NCBI GenBank assembly: GCA_036873135.1
Contig: JAPTYO010000006.1
Coordinates: 1,393,644-1,457,643, forward strand
Source: Clarkia xantiana subsp. parviflora
Taxonomy: Eukaryota; Streptophyta; Magnoliopsida; Myrtales; Onagraceae
Length of the DNA stretch: 64,000 nt
Reading direction: 5' to 3'
Part shown: one piece after another, positions 49,477-60,317 of the stretch
Layout: each line of letters begins with the position of its first letter
How positions within the stretch are numbered: position 1 is the stretch's first letter
Notes under the pieces: generated by a model
The model's input: only the letters and a program-made list of their open reading frames with translations
Told to the model about the DNA's origin: nothing
The model's database searches: none
Made by a program: the position numbers and the translations under genes

Positions 49477-52400
49477 ATGGTTATGGAAATGGAAACACCC
49501 TCAAAAACTGGAGTTCTAGGCCGCCTGAGATGGCTGCCGGAGAAAGCTGCGGCCACGGTGGCGGCCATGGCAAGAACTGGAAGAGAGCTTGCAAGAGATG
49601 ACCCAAGAAGAGTCATCCATTCCCTGAAAGTGGGACTAGCCCTCACTTTGGTCTCAATCACCTACTACTTACAGCCTGTCTATGATAACTTTCAAGATAC
49701 TGCAATATGGACTGTAATGACTGTGGTGGTTGTCTTCGAGTTCACCGTTGGTAAGACACATCGTTTGGTTACTTATGTTTGCCGGTTCAAATTTGTGTTT
49801 TTTAATTACTTATATTTTAAAATGTTAATTTTTTTAATTAAAATTAACCGACGGTAATGAAAAAGTAATGTGCAGAATGAAAAAGTGACGTAAGAGCATC
49901 CACAGTGGTATTACGTAAAGATTACGTAAACGTGGGTCCTACATGTTTATTTAAGTAAAACAACAAAAACTATCTACAGTGGTTTTACATAGCATTCCTT
50001 AAAGATGGGACCCACACGTAAATTTATGTTTTTACATAAAGCATTCCTTAAATTTAAGTAATGCACTATGTATTACGTAACCATTTTTTTATTATAAATT
50101 AATTCATTTTATAATTAATGCTAATATCTTATTGGTGATTGTTGGAAAATTTAATAATAAAATATATTTAAGGAATATGTTTAAGTAATACGATTGCAGA
50201 TAAAATATTTTTTACGTGTGTCTTAAATTTACGTATTACTTAAAGTGTACATAAATGTCTACGTGTCAACTTTAAATAATACAATTTATGTAAAACCAGT
50301 GTGGATGCTCTAACATATGTTATTTTGTTTTTGATATTCACCCTGTTTTTCCAAAAAAATCAAAAAAATCAAAAGTGCAAGGACGAAGCTACCGTGAGGC
50401 GAGGGGCAATTGTCTCATTAATCTTTTGTTATTAACAATTTTTATATTAAAATATATAATTATTATCAATTTTGTTCTTTAAAATATTTCTTTTTTTCTC
50501 TAAAAAAATTTGCTCTAATTATTTGTCCTAATTCAATTTTTGTCTCTGAACAGAATTTCTGACTTCGTACATCTCTGTCTACTAGGATTGATTTTAGAAA
50601 TTTTATTTTTTTTGAAAAATATGATAAACTTGATGAAAAACACATGAATATAATTGAAACATTATTTTATTTGTCCGTGTCTTTTTTTATTTATAATGTT
50701 ACACCAGCACATCATTAACGTTTAACCAAAAGTTAACATAATTGTCAATAATAAGACTCGCTCCTTAATCAACTGCCTCATAAGCTCGAACTTATGAGTG
50801 AATGCATTAGACACGTTCTTATTCATATTTTAACAATAACCAACTATTTAGCAACATTCTAAAACATCTTTAACACAAAGTTGTAATCAAAGTTAAAGCT
50901 CACATGATTCAAACAAATATCAACACATATCCTTAATTATAATCATTGAAACTTGATAATATGTATATAACATATAGTATATATATATATATATGTTGCA
51001 ACTTTGTTCAGGAGGTACACTTGGTAAAGCTCTAAGCAGGGGTGCTGCAACCGTTTTAGCCGGTAGCCTTGCCCTAGGAGCTCATCGCTTAGCCAGTTTG
51101 GTCGATCGGGCACCCGAGTCGGTTCTACTTTCGGTCTTCGTCTTTCTAATCGGTAAATTAAACCCGATTGCATTTTAACACGCATACATATATCGACTGT
51201 TCATTTTTCCAATTATCGACGAATAAAGTTAACGAAATTCATATCGCAGCCACGACATCGACGTTTTTGAGATTCGTCCCGAAGATTAAGGCGAAATACG
51301 ACTACGGAATGATGATCTTCATACTCACATTCTGCATGGTATCGGTGTCCGGTTTCCGAGAAGAGGATGTATTGAAAATGGCGTATAATAGGCTGACGAC
51401 GGTGTTAATCGGGGGCGCTTTGTGCATAATTGTGTCGATCGGAATATGTCCGGTATGGGCCGGAGAGAATTTTCACAACCTTGTTGCTCTCAATATTGAA
51501 AAACTTGGGAGCTTCTTGGAAGGTAATTATAAGGATTATACAAATTATTTGTGTTTGTTCTTCAATACAATGTATGTAGGGGAAAGTAGTAAACTGCAAA
51601 ATAAAGATGGTTTTTAACGGAGAATGTTAGTTGGATCAATCGGTAAAGTCGATTGACTTTTTAGACGTAATTTTGTGGAGTGTTAAAACTTTAACGTTTA
51701 TGGACCGAAATAAATAAATAAATTTGTAATACCAAAAAAGATTTTTAATGATATTAGAGCATCCACAATGGTATTACGTAAACATTACGTAAACGTGGGC
51801 CCTACATATTTATTTAAGTAAAGAACAAAAACTCTCTGCAGTGGTTTTACATAGCATTCTCTAGAGATGGGTCTCACACGTAAATTTATGTTTTTACATA
51901 AAGCATTCCTTAAATATAAGTAATGTATGTATTACGTAACTAATTTTTAAATATAAATTAATTCATTTTATAATTAATGCTAATATCTTATGGGTGGTTG
52001 TTGGAAAATTTAATAATAAAATATATTTAAGTAATATGTTTAAGTAATACGATTGCAGAGAAAATATTTTTTACGTGTGTCTTAACCTTACGTATTACTT
52101 AAAGTGTACATAAATGTCTACGTGACAATTTTAAAAAATACAATTTATGTAAAACCATTGTGGATGCTCTTAGTTGCATCAATATGTTTCAAAAATGTTA
52201 TGATTGAACCATTGTTTTGAAAAACTGGATCGGACCGGCGGTCAGACCGAATCTGACCGTGAATCGATAAAACAATCAGTTCGGTTCTAGTAAAATAGTA
52301 GAATGAACATGAGCGGTGCTTGACCTGTCAAAACCGAGTTGAATCGGATTAGATTCAGTCGACTCGATTCCGGTTCATCATGTGATAAAAAAATTGGTTT

Positions 52401-54227
52401 GGGTTGTGCTCATTCTTTTACTGGAACCGGTCGAACCAGTTTGAACGGGTTGGACCGGGAACCTACCGACTTGACGGATCATGATCGGGTCCGGGTTGCA
52501 CAAAGAGTGGGGTATGTGATAGGGATCCCACTAGTTGAGAACAATATTTTGAAAACTGAATCGGACTTTAAACCGGCAAAATTGTCAATTTCCAATTCAA
52601 CCTGATTTTCACTAATTAAACTCAGTTTATTATACATTCTACGATTTTATTACATTCAAGCCGGTTATGTGGCCGGTTCACGGTCTGACACAATCCGACC
52701 GCAGGACTGGCCGGTTTTCAAAGCAATGATTGACAAGCATCATACTTAATCATAAGGCGATATGCGTTGATTGTGGCTAATGAACAGGATTCGGAGACGA
52801 GTACTTCAAAAAATCCGCAACCAAAGAGGATAACACTAGTGGCGGCCGATCGCTTCAAGGATACAAAAGTGTTCTCGGCTCGAAAGGCATCGAAGATGCC
52901 ATGGCCACCTTCGCGAGTTGGGAACCGCGTCACGGGAAGTTTCGGTTTCGGCACCCGTGGCAACAATACCTTAAAGTAGGTGCCCTAGTTCGTCAATGCG
53001 CATATAGGATCGATGCTCTCCACGCTCATCTAAACAATGATGCTAAGGTATATTCAACCACTCTCTCTTATTCGAGTTGAGTTTCGAGTTTAAGGTGAGC
53101 TCGAATTCCAAAAACTAATCGAGACGAGATTGAGCTAAGGTCACCATTTTAGTTGGAAAAAAAAAATTAGAGAACCGAGCTCAAACTCGTTGAGCATGGC
53201 AACGAGTCGAGTTTGAACTTGAAATTGTTAGAGTCAGTCAAGTCGAGCTTGCCAAATATTCATCTCGACTCGGCTCGATTATAGCCCTAGTTAGTGGCGG
53301 AAAAAAGTGAAGCTAGTAACATGAAAAATGAGACATCCCACGTTTTGAAAACCGAACAAAACATTGAACCGACAAGGTGTCCGGTTCATTGTCTGACTGG
53401 TTCAAATCGGTTCGATCGGTTTTAGAGAAAAAAACACTCTAATTTACATTTCTAAGTCTTTCGTCCCAGATTACTCTAATTTTTTTCTCTTGAACCGGCA
53501 AATCGACACCAATTTATCTGGTCCAACCCGTTTTTTCTCTGATATTTTACTAGAATTGAACCGCTAGTGTAACCGGTTCACGGACCGACCCCACAATTAG
53601 GTTACTATACCTTGTTTGATACTAAGAAATACAATTTATTAATCGACGACGTTATACTATATATATTTTTACATGCAGGCGCCGCTACAAATACGACAAC
53701 AAATCGAGGAAACATGCAAGAACATAAGCTCCGAAACAGGCAAAGCCCTAAATGAACTATCCACATCACTGAAAACAATGACCCATCAACGAAACCCTAA
53801 CCTCCACCTTAAAAACGCCCGAAATTCCGTCGAGAAGCTCAAATCGTCGCTAAAAGACGGGTTTTGGATGGACGAAGATTTGCTCGCCATATTGCCGTGC
53901 GTGACCGTAGCTTCGTTACTGATCGATGTGGTCGAATGCACGGAAAATGTGGCCGAAGCTGTTCGTGAACTAGCACGCCTCGCTAAGTTCAAACTGGAAA
54001 AACGGGATTCGGCACGTGTTGAGCCGACACTTGGCGATTCCTGGCGGCACGTTGCTTTGGAAATAAGGGATGAACCGGGGTTGGCCTCGTTGGAGACCGG
54101 GAGTTTTAAGGCTACTCCGACGAATTTCGGGACCGAAATGAGTAATTATCAAAGAGAAGAAAATAATGGAACTAAGTTGAGGAACGTTAAAACATTTCCT
54201 CGGCGTTCACGACATGTACTAGGATGA
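49477..54227 (+). CDS. Aluminium-activated malate transporter (ALMT) family anion channel, 498 aa
   Basis: Five exons join in frame: 49477-49750, 51012-51152, 51250-51522, 52788-53047, 53679-54227 (1497 nt with stop), all GT-AG. The cytosolic N-terminus (RRVIHSLKVGLAL) leads into about six hydrophobic segments between residues ~65 and ~225 (SITYYLQPVYDNF, AIWTVMTVVVVFEFTVG, SVLLSVFVFLIG, MMIFILTFCMVSVSG, TVLIGGALCIIVSIG). A long cytosolic C-terminal half follows. The family WEP motif is at residues 274-276 in SWEPRHGKFRFRHPW. ALMTs are plasma-membrane or vacuolar anion channels carrying malate, regulated by Al3+, GABA or phosphorylation. The N-terminal sequence looks closest to the clade with ALMT1, but I do not assign a number. 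The alternative start at the second Met (MEMETP) is possible. Introns 1, 3 and 4 are packed with transposons. Confidence 0.95.
49895..50310 (+). mobile_element. 416-bp MITE, GAGCATCCACANTGG family, copy 3, in ALMT intron 1
   Basis: Termini are GAGCATCCACAGTGG at 49895 and CCAGTGTGGATGCTC ending 50310, with a perfect 3-bp target duplication TAA on both sides (49892-49894 and 50311-50313). The interior lacks coding. The size, inverted termini and TAA duplication fit a PIF/Harbinger-derived MITE. Confidence 0.88.
51757..52169 (+). mobile_element. 413-bp MITE, GAGCATCCACANTGG family, copy 4, in ALMT intron 3
   Basis: GAGCATCCACAATGG at 51757 and CCATTGTGGATGCTC ending 52169 are flanked by TTA on both sides. 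It is closely similar to copy 3 along its length. Confidence 0.88.
52210..52729. mobile_element. CCGGTT-rich inverted-repeat element in ALMT intron 3
   Basis: The left end is CATTGTTTTGAAAAACTGG at 52210 and the right end is CCGGTTTTCAAAGCAATG at about 52712-52729, imperfect inverted repeats. Subterminal GGACCGG, GGTCAGACCG, CGGTTCACGGTCTGAC and similar motifs recur in both orientations. An 88-codon open frame across it (52339-52605) has no protein-like features and is treated as chance. Confidence 0.7.
53065..53289. repeat. GAGTCGAG-rich dispersed element, copy 2, in ALMT intron 4
   Basis: TCGAGTTGAGTTTCGAG begins near 53073 and the block ends CGACTCGGCTCGATTATAGCCCTA at 53289, parallel to the end at 31415. 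There is no coding. Confidence 0.6.
53337..53602. mobile_element. CCGGTT-rich element, second copy, in ALMT intron 4
   Basis: It begins ACGTTTTGAAAACCGAAC and contains GTCCGGTTCATTGTCTGAC near 53376 and GTAACCGGTTCACGGACCG near 53568, as in the intron-3 element. The right terminus is not clear. A further short fragment (GAACCGGTTC) lies in the ALMT 3' UTR at about 54243. Confidence 0.55.
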
Positions 54228-54921
54228 TGTCCATATATAGAAGAACCGGTTCTGGATGAACCGGTTCACATCGGTTTAAGTTTGGTTCGGCCGAACTGGT
54301 TTTTATGCCCAACCCGCTCTGATGGTTTCTATGGAAATCCTTATCTAATAATTGTAATATACTTATTGCCTATTTTATTATGGTCATCCATGAGAATATA
54401 TATACTTTTAAAATATAATAAATATTGATATTAAGATTGAAAATTTATGCCACCATAGGATATATATAGTTCTACTTCAACCTAATATAAAAAGATTTAA
54501 AATGACATTAGAGGAAGAAAAAAATGACCCCAAGAAAATGAAAATACTAAGTTTCTCTTTGAAAGTTATTTTCATTTTTTAAACACCACAATTTATTATT
54601 ATTTCTACTTTATATTTATATTATATTATATTTATATTCTAAAAAGGGTTAATAACCAATGACCAATCAATACCTGAACTTTAATTAAATTACAAATGAC
54701 TATCCGAACTTCAATTTTCGAGCAAATTACTACCTCTATTACAATTCACTTCAGACTAAACATAAAACAAGTATGTTCCGACTATGTCAAGTCTTTTGAT
54801 GGGTGACAGATGTAGATTTACTAACAAACTGAAAAGATTGCAGTGAAATACATTTAATTAGACGTTGAATTAAAAGAAGTTGTTGGAATTAAGAGAGATT
54901 AAATTGAGCGTTTATTGAATA
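54228..54921. other. ALMT 3' UTR and AT-rich spacer
   Basis: The first ~80 bp contain GAACCGGTTC-type repeats derived from the element family in the introns. The rest is AT-rich with no open frame of interest. Confidence 0.5.
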
Positions 54922-56056
54922 CTAGGTGCTGACCCCGCGCTATGCGCGGGTGACCTGCTAAATTGTAAGCTTTACTATATATATATGTAAAAGATTGAAT
55001 TTCTATAGCGCGTGGAGTGGTTTATTAGATATCAAAACAAAACAATAATTGTGAAATTATAGTGTGATTTATTACATATCAAAGTAAAACGACAGTTTAA
55101 ACTTCTTTTAAGATGTCCAATATACATGAGAAGTTATAATAATTTTCAATATATTTAAGTAAAATAAACTCTGCTAGAATGTTTTGTGATGGTCTTGCCT
55201 GCACGTTGCTCCGTATATATGTATGTATAAATAGCAAAATCTTGGTCTGAATTTCTTATGAGCAGTTTGTCCATCCAAATCATTCAGTAGATCTTCCTCT
55301 CTTGCCTTGAGTTCAATTTTATGGCTTTCCATGACCCGAACAATTAGGATTTTGAGAATCGGTACCATCATTCAGGACTTTCTTTCAGCATGTGATGTCA
55401 AAATTATAGACACTCAGAGATAATCAGCTATAAACCATTACAGCCATAAAATCAGACAACAATCAAAATCACTTGGGTTCCCCAATATATACAACGAAAC
55501 TATGAATGCAAACTCCTATCACCTTGGGTAAAAGTTTCTAGTGATTCTAATCTTTTGGTAACAATATATAGATGCAATTCGAAGTTCACATCTAAGATAT
55601 GATTAAATAGAAGCCTGCAAAGAGAAATGAAGATGACCCAAGTCAAACATTTAAAGGTAGCAACCAAAAAGTAATCTAAGGACATAAAATAGTAGATTAT
55701 ACCATGATGATCTGGCAATATGAGCATCAAAACCTGTCTAACTTAAAATGGGGCTAAATGTGCAACATGCACATCATGTTTGCTCTGTTGGGACTGTCAG
55801 TTCTAGCAGGCACAAAAATAAGAATTGGTATTATTCAAAATGATAATGAAATCCAAAATAGATAGTAACTAAAATGATAGGATTATTATCAGGCCTATTC
55901 AGTAAGTCCACAAAGATTAAAAAAAAGACAGCCCACTTTGAGCCCATTGTTTAAAAAATGCTGAAGTGGCGCGATATGAGAACTCTAAAATGCTGACGTG
56001 GCAGCGTAGTATTAAACTACTATCTCTCCTCTTACTTTATTGTATATATAGATAGA
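54922..56056 (-). mobile_element. Non-autonomous Helitron, ~1.1 kb
   Basis: On the minus strand the element starts A|TCTATCTATATATACAATA at 56056 and has CCACGTCAGC soon after. Its 3' end is a CCCGCGC-ATA-GCGCGGG hairpin at about 54934-54950, then GTCAGCAC, then CTAG at 54925-54922 with host T at 54921. Start motif, hairpin, CTAG and the A/T insertion site all fit. No Rep/helicase is present. A 65-codon minus-strand frame at 55174-55371 contains an exon-like helical stretch (ESHKIELKAREEDLLNDL) that could be a captured host fragment; I do not recognise its source. Confidence 0.75.
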
Positions 56057-56560
56057 TTCTTCCCTAAATTCTGTAGTTCTATATGAGGTTTTCTTATTTC
56101 TTAGGATTTTTCTAAAGATTGGTTTATTTGTGTAAAAGTTATTGGGATCTTCGATTTATGGAGGACTTAGGGGTTAGGGCTGATTGCTTAGCTTCCATCA
56201 ATTATCTCTGAATGAACTATCAGCTGCGGATAATTGTACTACTCTTCACATCTAGATTCATTCTAAGTTAGGTTTTGAATCAATGTTGTAAAAAAAATCA
56301 TCTTTATCAATGCATCCTAGACATTAACGTATACAATGGGCAAACATTAAAAAAGCTGTCATAGTGGGCCGAGAAACAACATAAAAAAAAGGCTGATCCA
56401 ACATTCAAAAGCCTTTTTTTTTCTTACATTCAAAAGCCTTAATTAAATAGGTTGGGTAACGGATGATGATGTGGCACGATTAGGTTAATCTAATTTGATG
56501 ATGTGGCATACCCAAATTGCTTCACTCTCTCACATGTTCCCTTATATATATATATATAGA
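56057..56560 (-). mobile_element. Second Helitron-like 5' end, abutting the first
   Basis: On the minus strand A|TCTATATATATATATATAAGG begins at 56560 and is followed by GCCACATCATC motifs at two places, like many plant Helitron 5' ends. No matching hairpin plus CTRR was found before 56057, so the first Helitron may have inserted into it or its 3' end may be lost. A TTACATTCAAAAGCC-type short duplication lies near 56390-56440. Confidence 0.45.
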
Positions 56561-56789
56561 TACTTCGCTATAATCCTTTTAATTTATTGTTTAGTCTAGA
56601 TACACATCATCGGTTCATCGAATTTTTCTGTTATTTAGATTTTAGACAGTTGTAAAAAGTTATTTTTATAAAATAAGATAGCTTAAAGGTTAAAATGAAA
56701 AAATATATATATATATCCTATCCATAAAATAATGTCCATTTTTTTTTGCTAATAAATATTCTCCAAATTTGGAAAACAAAATATATTTT

Positions 56790-56876
56790 TATATATTATA
56801 TTACCAAAAAGAAGAACTCTGAAGAAACTATATATATATATTTATTATTACCAAAAAGAAGAACTCTGAAGAAACT
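56790..56876. repeat. 48-bp tandem duplication in the NHL gene leader
   Basis: ACCAAAAAGAAGAACTCTGA occurs at about 56802 and 56850, 48 bp apart, with intervening TATATATATATTTATTATT. It lies in the probable 5' UTR of the next gene and extends an upstream open frame that I do not accept as coding. Confidence 0.85.
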
Positions 56877-56889
56877 GAAACCTCCTCTC

Positions 56890-57624
56890 ATGGCGACAGA
56901 TGATTCCAGGCCTCCAGTGACCGGCTACCCTGCGCCGCCTCCGGGAACCTACGCCGGCTACCCACCGGCACACGCCTACTCGTACGCAGCGCCTCCGCCG
57001 CAATACAGCAACGACCGCTATCAAACCAACCCTCCGCCGCGCCGGCGGTCGAACTTCCTCCGCTACTTCCTTATCGCGATTACCGCGTTCTTCATCGTCG
57101 TCGGCGCGATCATCCTCATCTTCTGGCTCACGGTACGCCCCCAGTTCCCCGCGTTCCGCGTCGACTCGGTCGCCGTCTCCAACTTCTCCGCCGTCGATTC
57201 GGAGCACGTGTCAGGCACCTGGCGCATCGGATTCCACGTCGCGAACCCTAACAAGAAGATGAAGATCTCGTATGGGACACTCGATGCGGCGTTGTTCTAC
57301 AAGTACGAGTTCATCGCGGAAACGCGTATCTCGCCGTTCGATCAGGACACCGGCAAAGAGACGGATCTGGACGCCACCGTCACTGCCGCCAACGCTTACG
57401 TGGCCGCGTCCGCCGTGAGCGCCATGAATTCGGATCGCGATCGAGGTTCTGTTCCGTTCCGATTGAGGATCATCGGTTGGGTGAGGTTGAGTCCCAAGTG
57501 GTGGTACGCCAGAACGAGGTTGCTCAGAGTCTGGTGCGATGAATTGCCGGTAGGGCTGACGTCATCTAGTAATGGCTCGGGAAAGCTCGTCGGCGCTGCC
57601 AGGGAGTGCAGCGTACTTTTTTAA
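56890..57624 (+). CDS. NHL/LEA-2 domain membrane protein (NDR1/HIN1-like), 244 aa, intronless
   Basis: The single open frame starts at ATG 56890 (MATDDSRPPVTGYPAPPPG). An upstream in-frame extension to 56746 is AT-rich and low-complexity, so I excluded it. Residues 1-50 are rich in Pro, Tyr and Ala. RRRSNFLRYF precedes one strongly hydrophobic segment at ~58-82 (LIAITAFFIVVGAIILIFWL). A LEA-2-type domain then runs from ~90 to ~225, with VANPNKKMKISY near 120, SYGTLDAALFYKYEF, and SPKWWYARTRLLRVWC. The layout is that of NHL proteins: type II membrane, mostly plasma-membrane, linked to pathogen or abiotic stress responses. The GC content (about 60%) is far above that of its surroundings, as is common for intronless genes of this family. 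I do not assign a specific member. Confidence 0.9.
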   Translation: MATDDSRPPVTGYPAPPPGTYAGYPPAHAYSYAAPPPQYSNDRYQTNPPPRRRSNFLRYFLIAITAFFIVVGAIILIFWLTVRPQFPAFRVDSVAVSNFSAVDSEHVSGTWRIGFHVANPNKKMKISYGTLDAALFYKYEFIAETRISPFDQDTGKETDLDATVTAANAYVAASAVSAMNSDRDRGSVPFRLRIIGWVRLSPKWWYARTRLLRVWCDELPVGLTSSSNGSGKLVGAARECSVLF

Positions 57625-57977
57625 GCTATCTGGTTCAGAAATTTGTCAGTTTTTTATTTTTTTTTAATATGAACTTTTTTTTTTGGTAGATTCAGATGGA
57701 ATTGTAATGTAAAATAGTGGTATTTTCTATTTGGTTTAGTGTTGTTATATTAGTGGTTTTCAAAGAAAAAATGATTTCACTAATAGTTTTGTGCAGGCAT
57801 TATAAGAAATTGATTGAATTTAAAAAGTTTGAATATAAATTTAATCTATATTAAAATAGACGTGAAAGATGCTAACAATTTTATCACATATGAGTTTAAT
57901 ATTTATCGACCTCTAATGCTTTTATTATGTCTTAGAAGGCTCGTCTTAACACATTTGAAATGCTTAGCTTACACTTA
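57625..57977. other. 3' UTR of the NHL gene and short spacer
   Basis: T-rich transcript end followed by AT-rich spacer. No gene or element is recognised. Confidence 0.5.
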
Positions 57978-58711
57978 CAGGGTGTTTGGATGGATGTAAT
58001 GTGAGATGTGACCTTATATTACGTCTCACATTACATCGATATTACGTTAATATGCATTGTAATGTAATGTCCTTTGTAATTTAAGATTACGTCCGAACTC
58101 CATTCAACATAAAAAAAACGGACGTAATGTGAAATTACGTCCAACATTAAGGAGTGTTATTATTTTATTATTATTTATTAAATAGATAAAATGTTTTATA
58201 TTGTCTTTATAGTTTATTATGATAATAATATTGTTATTATTATTAGCTTTTAATTTTTTTTCATATACGTCATAACTCATTATTATAATAAATAATAATG
58301 CACATGATGTTCGTATAAAATGAGTTAGTCTTTTTCGTTACATTTTTGTATGAAAATTATCTTATAAACTATATAATGTTTTAATTAATAGAATTTTAGT
58401 AGTTGTGTGTATTGAGTTTAATATTTAGTCTGTAGAATTCATAAATGACTATAATATTAATCACATACAATCTTCAAGAAGTTTTAGTTGTTGTCAAAGT
58501 ATATATTCTTTTAAATCTCATATAGATTAATATAATAATAATAAGGTCTTCTTATAATGCACATTATAACACATACCAAACACTATAATCTAACATTACA
58601 TTCAACATTACAACACAACCAAACACTATAATTTAACGTTACATTACGTAGCTCACATTACCTGTAATCTCACATGTCAAGTAATCTACATTACGTCCAT
58701 CCAAACGCCCC
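57978..58711. mobile_element. 734-bp Tourist/Harbinger-like MITE
   Basis: Termini AGGGTGTTTGGATGGATGTA (from 57979) and TACGTCCATCCAAACGCCCC (ending about 58711) are inverted repeats. TTA flanks both sides (57975-57977 and 58712-58714). Subterminal ATTACGTC/GACGTAAT motifs recur. The interior is AT-rich and non-coding. GGG-TGTTTGG termini with a TTA duplication are typical of Tourist-like elements. Confidence 0.8.
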
Positions 58712-58849
58712 TTAGAATCCTTACCTTTGCAACATGTCAGCTCGTGAAAAAGTGACTCATGCATGGTAAAGTATTGAGTATGAATATTTTTTTATTCTGA
58801 AGCTCGAGTTAATGTTTCATTTTATCATATGGGTACACATATGATTGTA

Positions 58850-59250
58850 AGTGAGTGAAGTTACTTGTGAGCTTACTCGATGTCGATTTGGTCGATATTC
58901 AATTTTAATTCGCTAAATATCGAGCTCAAGTCGAAATTTTTCTGATACTGAGTCGACTATGAGTTTATTTATACTTCACTCAAGAGGCCATAACTTATAA
59001 TAGTTCTTTTTTGTCGAAAGTCTATTCGAATTTGAGCTCAAGTAAAAAATCTATTCGAGTTCAAGCTTGAGAAAATGTGAAATATTTGTAATTTATATGA
59101 ACAACTTTAAGTTTGGCGAACCGAGGCGAGCTCGAACTTGTCAAGTTTGGCACTGAGCCGAACTTGAATTTAAAAAATTTAGACTAAATCGAATTCGAGT
59201 TTGAATAAAACGAGTCAAGTCAAGTTTATCAGATAATCGGCTCGATTACA
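58850..59250. repeat. GAGTCGAG-rich dispersed element, copy 3
   Basis: Degenerate GAGTCGA, GAGCTCAAG and CGAGGCGAGCTCG motifs fill the interval, ending GATAATCGGCTCGATTACA near 59250. It is more diverged than the copies at 30985 and 53065. Confidence 0.5.
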
Positions 59251-60234
59251 TTCATATAAGTAATTAACAATCCACCGTTGAGCCTCACAGCATGTTTAAA
59301 CTATGATTCTAGACACTTCTGTATTATCATCTGTGTATTGAATTGCCTAGCTGTTCAATTGAGATCATTCTGTCAATTTTGGATGTCAATTTGTTGTTCG
59401 ATATTGGCACTAGCTTTTAGACGAATTAGATGAATTTGAATGTCAAATTCTCGATTTTCAAACTACTAAGGCATTTAGTTTAGGTTTAAGAACCCTAACA
59501 ACACTCTCAACTATCAAATTTGTTGTTTTCCACTTTGTTCGGCTGATTTAATGTTAAAATTGACGTTTTAAGCAAAAAAAAATATATATATATTATTTTT
59601 CCATTTTTCGAAAGTAACAGAATTGTTGCTCGTATTTAGGCTTATTAGATGTCGAAGTATCATATATGTTGTTTATGGTGTATGCTTATTTAATGTTTAA
59701 AAACACAGTTTTAGTTCCGCCAAGTTTAAGAGAAAAAAAAGAAAATTAACAACTTTGATAGTTGTGACGATGAATATCAATATTTTGAATCTGGCACAGC
59801 GATTAACAACATGACTTATAATTGTGACTGTTTTTAGATTTGGATGATCCTGATTGGGCACATTTGCTTAAGTAGATATATGTGTAATGTAGTAAGCATT
59901 ATAGAGCCTTTCTGAGGTTGCTAATTACAATCTTACATTTAAAGATTTTCAACTGTCAGATTTGTTGTTTTTCACTTTTTTTTTAAAAGTGATTTTGGTA
60001 CTATAATTGTCGTTTTAAAATTATCAAATTTGTTGTTAATGGTTTAAGTTTATTTATGCTTAAAATATATTTTATTTCGTCAATTTTATAAGAAAAATGT
60101 AGAGTTGGACATCAAATAATAATATTTTAGATTTGGACAACCATTAATATGAGTTTATAGTTGAGATGGTTTTTAAGTTCGTAATTTTTTTTTTATATAA
60201 AAATGGCAAAATTATATTAGAGTAGAAGATAGAT
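59251..60234. repeat. Spacer with two degenerate copies of an intron-resident repeat
   Basis: CTATCAAATTTGTTGTTTTCCACTTT-type sequence near 59510 and CTGTCAGATTTGTTGTTTTTCAC near 59952 each precede a block ending in AATATCAATATTTT / AATAATATTTTAGATTTGGAC. They match the element at 61696-62010 in the next intron. No gene is seen. Confidence 0.5.
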
Positions 60235-60244
60235 AAACCCTAAA
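60235..60244 (+). promoter_or_regulatory. Telo-box in the leader of the plastid membrane protein gene
   Basis: AAACCCTAAA lies about 75 bp before the start codon. Telo-boxes are frequent near transcription starts of plant housekeeping and organelle-protein genes. Use is inferred from position only. Confidence 0.45.
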
Positions 60245-60317
60245 AAAGAAGAGTCCACCGTCACTTTACGGCCATTGTTCAAGGCGCGAGCTAGCTTTGA
60301 TTCTACCTGAAGCTACT

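Noticed and set aside
52339..52605. 88-codon open frame in ALMT intron 3
   Set aside because: It lies wholly in a CCGGTT-rich inverted-repeat element and has no domain-like features.
56848..57254. Minus-strand open frames rich in Arg and Glu
   Set aside because: Antisense shadow of the GC-rich NHL coding sequence.
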